Below are positions 42,500-52,649 of a DNA stretch of 64,000 nucleotides, piece after piece. This DNA comes from Charina bottae (taxonomy: Eukaryota > Chordata > Lepidosauria > Squamata > Charinaidae). A program made the position numbers and the translations under genes. Within the stretch, counting starts at the first letter, position 1; every line of letters begins with the position of its first letter. The notes under the pieces are model-generated. The model saw only the letters and a program-made list of their open reading frames with translations, had not been told where the DNA came from and searched no databases. The stretch covers positions 208,501-272,500 of the forward strand of contig JALMGJ010000019.1 of assembly GCA_023362775.1 (NCBI GenBank), read 5' to 3'.

Positions 42500-44958
42500 A
42501 GGAGTATAAGTATCTCTCAACAAATTAAGATTTTACAGCAACAGCTATCCATGTTAACAATAAGAGAAATGGAAATAAAATTGAATTATGCAAAACAAAG
42601 AAATTTTGAATTTGCGAACAAACCAGGGTAATGGTTGGCATATAAATTGCAAAAAGAAAGAGAAAAGAAAATAATATTGAAATTATAAGCGGGAGATACT
42701 ATATTAATAGACAATGTGGCTATACAAAAAACATTTTATCAATATTATTCTAATTTGTATAAAGGACATGATATTCCATTGAAGAAAATAGATGAATATC
42801 TTAGGAAACAAAATTTACTGAGGATTACAGAAGAACAAAGACAAATTACGAATGAATCTATAACAATAAGGGAAGTTTCAGAAGCTATTAAAAAGAGTAA
42901 ACCAGGAAAGGTGCCTGGACCAGATGGACTATTGAGTCTGTATTATAAGTGCTTTGAGGATGAACTTTTACAACCTTTACAAAACACGATGAATTCTATT
43001 TTACAGGGAGGAAAGATGCCAGAGACTTGGAAAGAGGCCAGTATAACATTAATACCTAAAGAGGGACAAGATTGGACTTCAGTAAGAAACTACAGACAAA
43101 TATCATTATTGAATAATGACTATAAGTTGTTTACAACGATTTAGCTGAAAGAATGAAAATAATGTTGCAAGAATTTATTCAAGAATTTATTCATGAGGAT
43201 CAATGTGAGTTTTTACTTAAAAGAAAGATAATGTTAGAACTGTGTTGGACACTGTGGAATAATTAGAGCAACACAATGAAAAACAAGTCGCGTTGATCTT
43301 TTTAGATGCAGAGAAGCTTTTGACAATTTGAACTGGACTTTTCTGTTTAAAGTTTGGAAGATATGAATTTTGGAGAGAATTTTATAAAATGGGTGAAATT
43401 GATTTATACTACACAGACAGCACAAATAATTGTTAATTGAGATCTAACCAAACCATGTGAGATACAAAAAGCAACAAGACAAGGTTGCCTACTGTCCCCT
43501 CTTCTGTTTATTTTAGTTCTTGAAATATTGAACAGAGACGTAAGACAAGACGAGATGATTGTGGGTGTAAAGATTAAAAAAGAGACATATAGGTTAAGAG
43601 CTTTTGCAGATAATTTGGTGTTACTTCTGGAAGACCCTTTAAAGGGAATTGAATTATTAATGAGTAAATTAAAAGAGCGGGGCGTGGTGGGTCAGCGGGT
43701 AAGACGCCAGGCTTGTCGATCGGAAGATCGCAAGTTTGGAGGTTCGAATCCCTAGCCCTGCGTGCGGAGTGAGCTCCTGCACTAGCTCCAGCTCTTGCCA
43801 ACCTAGCAATTCGAAAGCATGCAAATGCAAGTAGATTAATAGGTACCACTTCGGTGGGAAGGTAACAGCGTTCCGCGCGTGTCATGCGGCCACATGACCG
43901 TGGAAGCGTCTTCGGACAACGCTGGCTCTTCGGCTAACAAACGGAGATGAGCACCGGCCCCTAGAGTCGGACACAACTGCACAACTGTGCGGGGGGAACC
44001 TTTACCTTTACCTTTAAATTAAAAGAATTTGGTGCATTGGCAGGTTTTAGGATTAATAAACAGAAGACAAAGATGTTAGCAAAAATATGGAAATACAAGA
44101 TCAAATAGAATTGATGAATAAAACGGGTTTTAAGATTGAGAAGAAGGTAAAATATTTGGGTATCACTGACAAATATGACATGTATGATATTTCAAAATAA
44201 CTATGTTAAGACATGGAATGAAGTTAAAAAGATGGGCAAAGTACAACTGTGATCTTTGGGGATAATCTCTGTTTTTAAGATGAATGTTTTACCTAGAATG
44301 TTATTTTTGTTTCAGACAATACTTGTTTGGGCAACTGACGTGCCATTTAAACAGTGGCAGAAGGATACATCTAAATTTGTATGGCAGGGGAAAAACATGA
44401 GTTAAATAAAAGGTATTACAAGAGGCAATGGAAAGAGGAGATTTGAACCTACAGTATGCTTTGCCACCTGCTGTTGAGTCTGGATGAAAGAGTGGGTGTT
44501 GCTGAGAAATAGAAGGCTCCCGGAGCTAGAAGGACACGATCAGAGATGTGGGTGGCTATCTACTGTACGGTACGGTAAAGCTAACGTTAATGTAGATTTT
44601 AAAAATCATTATGTTAGATGTGCCATTTTGAGAAAATAGAATAAATACAAATCAAGGCAGTGCCCAAAAACACCTTTGTGGCTCTCAGCACAAGAAGCAT
44701 TTTATGGACAAGAAATGATAAGTAAATGTAAATGCTGGAAATGTGAACAACATGAAAGGACATTTTATCATGTTTGGTGGGTGTGTAAAAAAGCCAAAAA
44801 ATTTTGGACACAAATACATACACTGATTTAGAAGATTTTAAAGGCTAAAGTAGAATTGAAACCAGAGGCTTTTCTTTTGGGACAAATAGACAGACAGCTA
44901 GAAAAAAGTCATGGAACTTTGTTTTTATATATGATAACTGCAGCGAGATTATTATAAG
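42500..44958 (+). mobile_element. L1 LINE ORF2, decayed, split by a SINE
   Basis: Plus strand: QKTFYQYYSNLYKG (42724), AIKKSKPGKVPGPDGLLSLY (about 42890, fingers block SPGPDG), ASITLIPKEG..NYRQISLLN (about 43035-43110), FLDAEKLLTI-type block near 43300 (usual D..KAFD), ATRQGCLLSPLLFILVLEIL (43470), YRLRAFADNLVLLLED (43590; catalytic FADD reads FADN), then after the SINE FGALAGFRINKQKTKM (about 44030) and [20 protein letters not shown] (about 44730). It ends at LFLYMITAARLL without a 3' UTR. Frameshifts, stops and the lost catalytic Asp make it inactive. Confidence 0.88.
43677..44014 (+). mobile_element. Sauria-type SINE inside the L1
   Basis: Perfect 12-bp duplication TAAATTAAAAGA (43665-43676 and 44015-44026). 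Full-length: tRNA-like head, 'ggttcgaatccctagcc' box B, ACCTTTACCTTTACCTT tail. It interrupts the L1 reading just after the FADN block. Confidence 0.95.
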
Positions 44959-44964
44959 CATCCC

Positions 44965-45160
44965 TTCTATTCCTCATGTAAGTGATTTATAAAAATGATG
45001 AAGAGCACTGGGTCCAGGACAGAACCCTGAGGTACCCCACTGCATACCTCCCTCCATGTGGACACAGACCCGTTACGGACCACGTGTTGAATACAGTTAT
45101 TCAACAAACTGCAAATCCATCTGGTAGTGGGACCATCCATCCTGCATTATTCCTTTTTGG
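44965..45160 (-). mobile_element. CR1 LINE reverse-transcriptase fragment
   Basis: Minus strand reads [20 protein letters not shown] then IFINHL-like text, the usual [18 protein letters not shown] block (about 44990-45060). Confidence 0.75.
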
Positions 45161-45164
45161 TTTT

Positions 45165-45362
45165 TTATAGTAGTTTTATCAAAAATTACAATTAAAAAGA
45201 TAAAAACTAATACAACATAAAGAAGAAAAGAATAAAAAGAAAAAATAGAAAGTGCAGAAAAGAAAAAAAAGAAAAAGAAAAAAGAAAAAAATAGGAATAT
45301 AGTAAAGAAAAAGAGAAGAAATCTATCAAGAAACAACTTCCCCCTTCATCACAACGTATAAA
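45165..45362 (-). mobile_element. L1 3' UTR fragment
   Basis: A-rich plus strand with 'attacaattaaaaagataaa' and a long AAAAGAAAA-type tract, like the 3' UTRs at 48506 and 61799. Confidence 0.5.
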
Positions 45363-45365
45363 CAA

Positions 45366-45895
45366 TTTTAGTAACTTTATTTATTTATTCATTCATTCAT
45401 TCAATTTATATAGCTGCCCATCTCAAGCCAGTGACTCTGGGCGGCTAACAATCATAAAAACAGTTAAACAATTAAAACAGTTCAAAAAAAGATTAAATGC
45501 AGATTAAATACAAATAGCAGCCAGGAGATATTAAAATCCGTCGGTGTCAGCACAACCAGGAAACGGGGCCCTTCACACCCCCAGGCCCGGGCACTAGCCA
45601 GGTCCTCAAGGCCTCCTGAAAAGCCAGTAGGGTCAGGGCCATCCTAATCTCAGGAGGGAGGATGTTCCAGAGGGCAGGTGCCACAGCAGAAAAGGCACAC
45701 CTCCTGGCCCCCGCCAGCCGACATTCCTTGGCTGACGGGACCCGGAGCATGCCCATCCTGCCAGACCGGATTGGATGGGTAGAAACATTCTCTTCGATGG
45801 GTAGAAACAACTGGGAAAAGATGGTCCCTCAGGTAACCCAGTCCCAAGCCATGAAGGGCTTTAAAGGTGACAACCACCACCCTGAACGTATCACC
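45366..45895 (-). mobile_element. L2 LINE ORF2 C-terminus and tail
   Basis: Minus strand: VTFKALHGLGLGYLRDHLFP, STHPIRSGRMGMLRVPSAKE, FSAVAPALWNILPPEIRMAL (usual F...APRLWNSLP..IR) and a 3' tail with AATGAATGAATAAATAAA. Two close frames, one shift. Confidence 0.8.
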
Positions 45896-45939
45896 TTCTC
45901 TTAAAATAAAACAAATAACCTTTTCTTCCCTTATCCCAT

Positions 45940-46225
45940 CTCTTATCTATAAACCAGATACATCACTAGAAGCCAAAATTGTAAGACTACGGCTGACCTA
46001 CTTTGGCCATGTCATGCGTGGAAACTCACTAGAGAAGTCAATGATGCTAGGAATTGTTAGTGGAACAAGAAGAAGGGGCAGGCCAAGAATACCAGCTTGG
46101 TACCATCAAAACAGACACCAAGATGAACATCCAGCAATTGAAAGAAGCCGTGCTTGATAGGGCAGCGTGGAGAGCTCTCGTCCATAAAATCGCCACGAGT
46201 CGGACACGACTGGTTAAAACTAACT
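45940..46225 (+). mobile_element. RTE LINE 3' end
   Basis: Plus strand: LEAKIVRLRLTYFGHVMRGN, SLEKSMMLGIVSGTRRRGRP, then with a shift MNIQQLKEAVLDRAAWRALV and HKIATSRTRLV-like ending at 46215. Same C-terminal layout as BovB but clearly a separate family. Confidence 0.85.
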
Positions 46226-46229
46226 ATCT

Positions 46230-47690
46230 ATAGACAAATCCTTAAAGCCTCGTTGTTTCAGTCCTGATCAACAAAAGTCCATTAAAGGTTACCAGAAATA
46301 ACACCATATATATTTTAACCTTGATCAAACAAACTAACTTTATATTCCTTCCTTTTACTTTTAGCAATTTTGAACTTTAGTCCAAATAATGTCCTAGAAC
46401 TTGATTTCTTTTCATTTTTTCTTTGTCACAAAATTCTTCAAAGCTTTAACAAGCCTCTTTTGTAAATCCAATACAGGAAAATTATCCAGGTCACTCTCTT
46501 GGTTTTTTATTTGTATGTCTCTTTTAATTATTAAGACATCAGCCAGCTTGTATGTCCAGTGTAGCAGCTTTTTCCATATCATTCTTGTAGCCTGTCATTT
46601 TAAAATCCACTTTCACTTCAGTCTCAATCTTGTCAGATATAACATGTTCTTCTTTCATAACATCTTTTAAACATGGTCTAACTATAGAGGCAGACACTAT
46701 TAAAATTAACTTCTGAGTCCATTGTTCAAAAATATCCTTCAATATGTCCAGTGTTAAAATATTTTGCTTCTATCTGCATTAGTAAGTCAAATTTAAGTAT
46801 TCTTCTGTCCTGACTTTGAGTGAAGGAACACGCTGAGACTTGGTGTAAAGGCTCTAGTGTTTTATTGTTCTACTCTGCTAGACAGAATCCAGCTAAACTA
46901 AAATGAATTAGTGATGCTCAGAGAAAAAGCCCAAGAAACTAGGGTGGGGCCTTCTTTAGCCTCTTGGGAGGAAAGCAAAGTGATTCAGTACTGCGCATGC
47001 GTTTATCCCCATGGAGGGAGCCCCCTCCTTCACCAGTTATCTCCTTGACACCTTCTCCTTTAATTGTAATATTTAGTTCCCTCTGGTTCCCTCTAGTGTC
47101 CAACCTTCAAAGTCTCATCCTATCATTTTTTAAAACAGAATTCAAAACAAAAGCATTTTCCCACAGGAAGGATTTTTATGATTAATTCCAAAATCTTATT
47201 TCAAATCCATCTGGACCCTTAGTCCATTTGTAACTTTTCAAAATCAAAATTATAATCACCTTTTTGCTGTTTATTCCAAAAGTTTTTTTTTAAGTCCTTA
47301 AACTTGTAATTAAAACTTCTTTGCTAAGGATTGAAGGAAACTCACCTGGTGCTATAAAACCTGTCGATCCAAATATTCCTAATAGCTAAAAAGCAGTTAA
47401 CAAGCAATATCCAAAAGTGATTAGAAAAAGAAGTATGCAAACCCAGTGTCCTTTTGAAGGCGCCGACCATGGTTTGAGCAAGATGGTTATTCCCTCGTCT
47501 CCCAGAGCTCTAAACCCACTGGAAACCGCTACCTTGCAGTCTCATTGTGAGGAGAAACAGTCTGGAGCACTTGTGGGCGATCTCAAGTCTTCTCCTTGTC
47601 CGGGGAGGAATTACAAAGAGCCAGTCTACTTGCTGGCTCTTAATTCTTCCCCAGAAGTCCCCCACCTTATTTCATTTTATCAAGAAGGAA
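46230..47690 (-). mobile_element. Probable L1 5' portion (ORF1/5' UTR region)
   Basis: AT-rich minus-strand text with short acidic/lysine-rich frames (for example 46539-46742) and a GC-richer end at 47437-47690. The overall layout resembles an L1 ORF1 with 5' UTR, but no decisive motif is visible. Split by an LTR at 46806-47050. Confidence 0.4.
46806..47050 (-). mobile_element. Probable solo LTR
   Basis: Minus orientation: TGTCAAGGAG start, AATAAAACACTAGAG poly(A) signal at the complement of about 46848-46864, and end AAAGTCAGGACA. Flanking pentamers TCTTC and CCTTC differ at one base. Confidence 0.55.
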
Positions 47691-47827
47691 GCCATGTTAT
47701 ACTTTATCAAGTGCTTTACTGAAGTCTAACTACATTGCATCTATAGTGTTCCCTTAGTCTACTAATCTAGTAACGTCAAAGAAAGCCACAAGATTTGTCT
47801 GGCAAGACCTATTTTTAACAAACCCAT
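47691..47827 (-). mobile_element. CR1 LINE fragment, left of a solo LTR
   Basis: Sense strand reads a decayed KAFDTV..K.L region (antisense phrase 'aagtgctttactgaagtcta'). It continues at 48283 beyond the LTR. Confidence 0.6.
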
Positions 47828-48282
47828 TGTCAGAATGTGACATCCTGCCAGCATAAGAGTAGAGGTTTAGAAATAGGGTTTATAGTATTTGTAGTAGTAA
47901 GCCATTGCACCTGGGAAGGAAAGGAGGGTGAAGATGAGCTGAGCATCTGCAAGGTCAACGGTATGGGTTATCAGTGCTCGTTTTTCTGGAATGTGTATTA
48001 AGGAGGGAGAGCTGCCTGAAGGTGGAATGGAATTTTACTGTTCGTTTGTTAAGGAAGAAAGGGGGGGGGGTTAGCCGTTTGATGTTATGGGAATGGTTGC
48101 AGCCTTTTGGGAGGTGTGAGTACGGTATGGGAGAGTTTAGTCTAGCTTTTGCGCACGCATTTCTTCAGTCTGACCTTTGCCTTGAATTTGATAACCTGCA
48201 TTAATAAAGAACTCTTTTATATCCGTTAATGGCTTGTAATAAGAGTGTCTAATTTAACGAGTAAAGTATCAGAATCATCACA
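47828..48282 (+). mobile_element. Solo LTR with perfect 5-bp target duplication
   Basis: 455 bp starting TGTCAGAATGTGACATCC and ending GTATCAGAATCATCACA, so TG...CA termini. It has 'gcattaataaagaactcttt' as a poly(A) signal near 48203. CCCAT lies on both sides (47823-47827 and 48283-48287). Removing it restores a continuous CR1 reading, which confirms the boundaries. Confidence 0.88.
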
Positions 48283-48452
48283 CCCATATCAGCTTCTAGC
48301 AATCACCGTGTTCCTTTCTAAGTGCTTTCAAACCGACCGTTTGATTATCTTTTCTAGGATTTTTCTGGATTTTGGTAGCAAGCTGGTTGGTCTGTAGTTA
48401 CGGGTCCATTTTTCCTGCTTTTCTAAAGATTGGAACAACACTAGTTCATACA
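48283..48452 (-). mobile_element. CR1 LINE fragment, right of the solo LTR
   Basis: Minus strand has a worn form of the P..FKKG..DP.NYRPVSLTS block of CR1 (antisense 'gtagttacgggtccattttt'). Continues at 49200-49500. Confidence 0.6.
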
Positions 48453-48505
48453 GTAGGTAGGTAGGTAGGTAGGTAGATAGATAGATGATAGATAGATAGA
48501 TAAAT
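48453..48505 (+). repeat. (GGTA)n/(GATA)n microsatellite
   Basis: Six GTAG-type units change into GATA units before the L1 3' end, so it is probably the expanded 3' tail of that L1. Confidence 0.85.
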
Positions 48506-48930
48506 TTTATTAAGAGTTTTGAAAAGAAGATAAAAACTAAGAACTAATATAAAGGAAAGAAAATAAAGGAAAAGACAAAAGAAAAAGACAAATAATGCAA
48601 AAAGTGCAAAAAGAAAGAAATAGAAGTAGCTTCCAATTTTCTTCGCAGCAAATGTAAGTAAAATTACAAAATTACCTCTTACTCTATGGTTACAAAAAGA
48701 AAAGCTCACTTTTTTCTATTATCTATTTTTTCTAATCAACAAAGCCATAAAGCATAAGTTCATTTTTTTCTGTTTCATGCAAAAAGTCTATAAGGGGTTT
48801 CCAGTCAGCCATAAATTAACATCTTTGTCTTCTGTATATTAATCTTGAAACCTGCTAATGCACCAAATTCTTTTAGTTTACCCATTAACGTTTCAGTTCC
48901 CTAGTTCTTCTTGCACATCCCCGGTACCCC
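48506..48930 (-). mobile_element. L1 3' end, internally deleted
   Basis: Left part is the A-rich 3' UTR ('tttattaagagttttgaaaa'). 48720-48800 matches the C-terminus region also seen at 62045-62110 ('tttttttctgtttcatgcaa'). 48830-48890 jumps to the FGALAGFKIN region. The intervening ORF is missing. Confidence 0.65.
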
Positions 48931-49199
48931 AGAAGTTCTCAAAAATTGCAGTCAAATATGACTGAGATCATATCTGATAGTTCCATTAACTCCTTGGGAT
49001 AGAATTCAATCATCCCTGGGAATGGCAGTTCATTCAACGCAGCACTTCCTTGCCTCTTTTGTCCTACATTTCTCTTCTGCTCCCTATAGCGTAGCTTCTG
49101 ATAGATTGAACCACTTTTTCCTTTTGTGAAAAGACAAATGCAAATTATTATCATGGCAATTATTTATTTATTAAAGTTGTATATTGCTTGATTCCTAAC

Positions 49200-49500
49200 A
49201 GCTCGGAGGGGAATTAATCAGTTCAGCCTTCTCCGTTTGGTCTGTGATAACCTTGGCAACTTCTCCACCCAGCAGACCGACCTTACTTTCCTCTTGGTTT
49301 ACATATACCCAAAAGAATGCTTTGTTGCCGTTTTTGGCTTTCACAGCAAGCCCCAGCTCATTGAGTCATAGGCTCCTGACCGCTTCAAGCTATTCCCTGA
49401 TATTCTGCTTTTGCTTTACGCACCCTTTCCATTTTTAAGGCTTGTCCTTTGTGTTCCTCAGTTTATCGGAAAGCTCTTTCTGCAACCACAGTGGTTTCAC
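49200..49500 (-). mobile_element. CR1 LINE ORF2 fragment
   Basis: Minus strand: RVRKAKAEYQGIA, SQKRQQSILLGICKPRGK and a worn VGPLL..GDLVT..EKAEVLN block, the linker between endonuclease and reverse transcriptase of CR1. A C13 run at 49515-49528 lies just to the right. Confidence 0.7.
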
Positions 49501-49723
49501 TGGGTATCTCTTATTCCCCCCCCCCCCCATCTCTTTGCTAATTATTTCATTTTTCATAATTTCATAATTAGTGAGTTAATTAGTTAGAGGATAATTTGGC
49601 TTGGAAAAGTTTCCTAGGAAAAGGATCTTGGAATTGTATTCAGGCACTGAGCGTGAATCAGCAGTGCGATGTAGCTGTGGGAACGAAAATGCAGTTTGTG
49701 ATTGCTTTAATGGAAGTATAATT

Positions 49724-49835
49724 GTGGAGACCTTGTTGCTCTCTGAGCCTTGTTGTTTTCTTGCAGACGTTTCAAGGCTCAGAGAGCAACAAGGACTCCA
49801 CAGTTCAACCCTGAGCTACAAATATTCTCTTCGAT
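49724..49835. mobile_element. Minimal Penelope-type end insertion
   Basis: 112 bp with a perfect 13-bp duplication TGGAAGTATAATT (49711-49723 and 49836-49848). Contains inverted CCTTGTTGCTCTCTGAGCCT and its complement, the same end sequence as 3301-3340 and 4400-4440, but the segment with the hammerhead-like core is deleted. Confidence 0.85.
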
Positions 49836-49848
49836 TGGAAGTATAATT

Positions 49849-52640
49849 CTCAACGAAGAAGAAGCAATAATTACATTTTACTCTGCATCGGTCAGACACT
49901 ACTTGAATATTGTTCCAGTTCTGGACTGCAGTTTAAGAAGGATTCAGACCAACGGGGACAGGTTCAGAAAAGGACGAGGGTGACGGGACTAGAAACTTAG
50001 GGAGTTGTTCGTGGGGTGGGACAGGCCGCTGCCAGGGCCTGAAGGGATGAAGGAGGTGCGCGCTCTCAGCCTAGCGCAGGACACAGAGTCATGGATTTAT
50101 ACCACAGGATGGCAGATTCCGAGTGAAAATTAGCAACATTTTTATGTCAGTAAGAGACGTTTGGCAGTGGAATTAAGTACCGAGGGAATAATTAATGGAC
50201 GAGTCGAAGCAGGGACTGGAAAAAGTCTACCTGGAACAGGACTGGGCTCGGTGGCCTAATCGGCCGTCTCCTGTTCCATGAAAAGCCATAAGCAAACTAC
50301 GAGCAGTCCCTGGTGGGGACCTGAACTTCCTGCCCTTCCAGTCAGGTCTGCAAAACCTGAGGAGGCACGTGTGAAGAGGCCTTCTCCCAGCATGCTGGAG
50401 AAAAGCTCCATTTCAAAACTTTTGCTAAGGACCAGTGCATCCCCACGAACACCTGCCAGCCCAGCAGCAGGCCGGAACCGACGTCCTGGCTCTCCTCGCT
50501 TGTTCCTTTAGAGCCGCTGCTCCGATTTTGCCTTTCTAAAAGGTGAGGAGAGTGAAGGGAGGGCCTTCCAGTCCACCTGGAACCATCACGCTTTGCCCTG
50601 CCGGGGCGCAGCCAATTCAGCAGGATCGTTCCGAGGGAGCTGCTTGTCCTGCACTCCAAACTAAATGGGCGGCTCGTTTCGCGCACACCCTCAAGCATTA
50701 GACACGTGGCACGTCTTTTCACACTTCCACAAACTCAAAGGGGACGATAGCCAATGCGCACATCCCAGGCCCCTCCGTTCTACCTGCAGCCATCCCGAGT
50801 CCTGCTCCAACTGCGAAATGCAACCGCGCAGGGCACCTCGCCTTCGCCCAGTCGCAGAGGCAGGACCAGCTGCAAACCCAGCAGGGCGTTTTCCGAGAGA
50901 GCTTCTGATGGGCTGAACGTAGCCAAGCGTCCAGTGGCCGTTTTCCTGGAGCAGCAGTCTGCCTTTTCAACGCATCCTTTTTTCTTTCTTGTGTGTGGCC
51001 GTTGTTCATTACACTCCACACACGGGAAACTGCTGACTATACTGGCACAACCGGGTCAGAAAATGTTACCCCATACAGATAACTCCTAGTATGGAAATAC
51101 AGGCCAGATTTTAATCCTGTTACCCATTTATTTATTTAGTCATGCATTTATAAACGCCCATAATAGTATTCATAAGAAGCGTTACAATTTCATCTAGAGT
51201 TACCAGGCAAAGCGTTTTAACAGTTCTAGAGAGAGAGGAAGCAATATTATGGACAGAGATGCCGAACACGTCTCGCAGGGAGGAAAACCGTGGAGGCTGC
51301 TCTAAAGGAGAAATGGACCGAGAATCAGGCGCGCACGGAGCCCACTGCAGCAAAGCCCAGGGGCCTGGGCACGGGCTTGGCTTCCTGAAACTCGACTCCT
51401 CAGCCGACGAGGCCTAGCCGGCTCCCGGCCGAGCGGGGAATCAGAGGCCAGTGTGGGGACCGGGGTGGACTTCCGGGAAGATGCTAGAAGGTGTCCAGCC
51501 AGAGGCCCAGAAGACTCTCAGCCCTGGGGAGCAGAGCCGGGGAGGGGCTGAGCGTCCCCCTCCCTGGGGGGAGCTGCAGGGTTTTCTCTTCCCCACCTGG
51601 ATCGCAGCCAAACGCCTTACCGGGCTTGTAGGCTTTAAGCAGCTTTGCAAATGCGCCTGCTGATACTCTATACGCTTATTAGTTCATCAGTCAAAGTCAC
51701 ATGAAAAGCAGGCAGGCGCAAAGGAGTTCTCTTGGACCCATTTTTAATGCGGTGAGATTGGCCCGTGTCCCCTCCGTTACCTCCAAGGAAGACTCTGACC
51801 GGCCACCGCGCGGCACCGAACTTGGGGGGCCGTGGGCTGGATGCGGCAACCGAGCTTCACGCCTCTTTTGTCAGGAGAAAAATAGTAACCCATGTCCATG
51901 TTTTACAAGCTATATTGCTGGCTCTAGAGATGCTGTTTAAATGTGAGTCATCATGACAGCGTGAATTGGCAGGATGCTCGGTAAAACCAAAGAGGAGTAT
52001 CGGTAATATCAATTTTCTGGAGGGGAAAATGGAATAGTTTCCATTCAGTCAAACTATTCTCTCCCTAATTCCTGCCAACAGGATCCTTGCAGATGGTCCC
52101 AGTTAGTGCACATCAAACAGGGCACACAGCAGCTGTTCCTTCGTGGTTCTTCCCCCAAATAAATGGCCCTGACTGCCTGCTTTTAAAGTATCTATGCACA
52201 CAGCTTGATATAAAACCAAAAACGGACTGGGAGATAGTATAAAAAGCACTCAGAGAAGGACTGAAACGACGACGAAGAAAAGCATAAACCCCCAAAGGCA
52301 AAACTGTACAATGGCTGAACTTGGTCAGCATTTCTCCTTCAGGCTGGGCAAATCCCTAGTATTTTCTCCCAAGCTTGCTTCTGTAATCGCTTCACTCTAC
52401 AAGAAAAAGCACATCCCAGATATCCAGGTGTGTGGGCCAACGGAGGGAGTTCCTGGGGGCAGCGGACAGAATACTAAATGACGGATTATGCTGCATAACG
52501 GTTATAAATTAATCTGATCCCGCAGCCAGGCCCGCAAACACCGGCATGCCTCCCGTTTATCTAAGCCACCTCTTCAGGAAGATGCTGTAAAGCTAAACGC
52601 TGCTGAAAATATGCCCCTGGCTTGGTTTCAATGGGCAGGC
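49849..52640. other. Intron 1 near the promoter, no recognised feature
   Basis: About 2.8 kb of mixed, in places GC-rich DNA. Frames of 60-126 codons on both strands show no domains. No repeat family was identified; regulatory elements are possible but cannot be seen here. Confidence 0.4.
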
Positions 52641-52649
52641 TGGCTCTAC

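Larger units (their letters stand above)
40640..42500 (-). mobile_element. L1/Tx1-type LINE ORF2 C-terminal fragment
   Basis: Minus strand: CRPLKQGGWVGLGMPSLLIY then YQAAQLG near 42440 (usual KK.GGLG.P....YY.A..L), LPWLFWYQPKSLLGNRNIRA near 41700, and CWRGCQKKGSFFHLWWSCNK near 41360, the zinc-knuckle-like block. Stops and shifts throughout. Interrupted by SINEs at 40790-40949 and 41899-42217. Confidence 0.75.

Noticed and set aside
42716..43144. 142-codon frame as a host gene
   Set aside because: It carries the L1 reverse-transcriptase fingers motif and continues in other frames as L1.
50278..51089. Frames of 77-126 codons near the promoter-side end of intron 1
   Set aside because: Mutually overlapping on both strands, with no recognisable protein; likely chance frames in GC-richer DNA.
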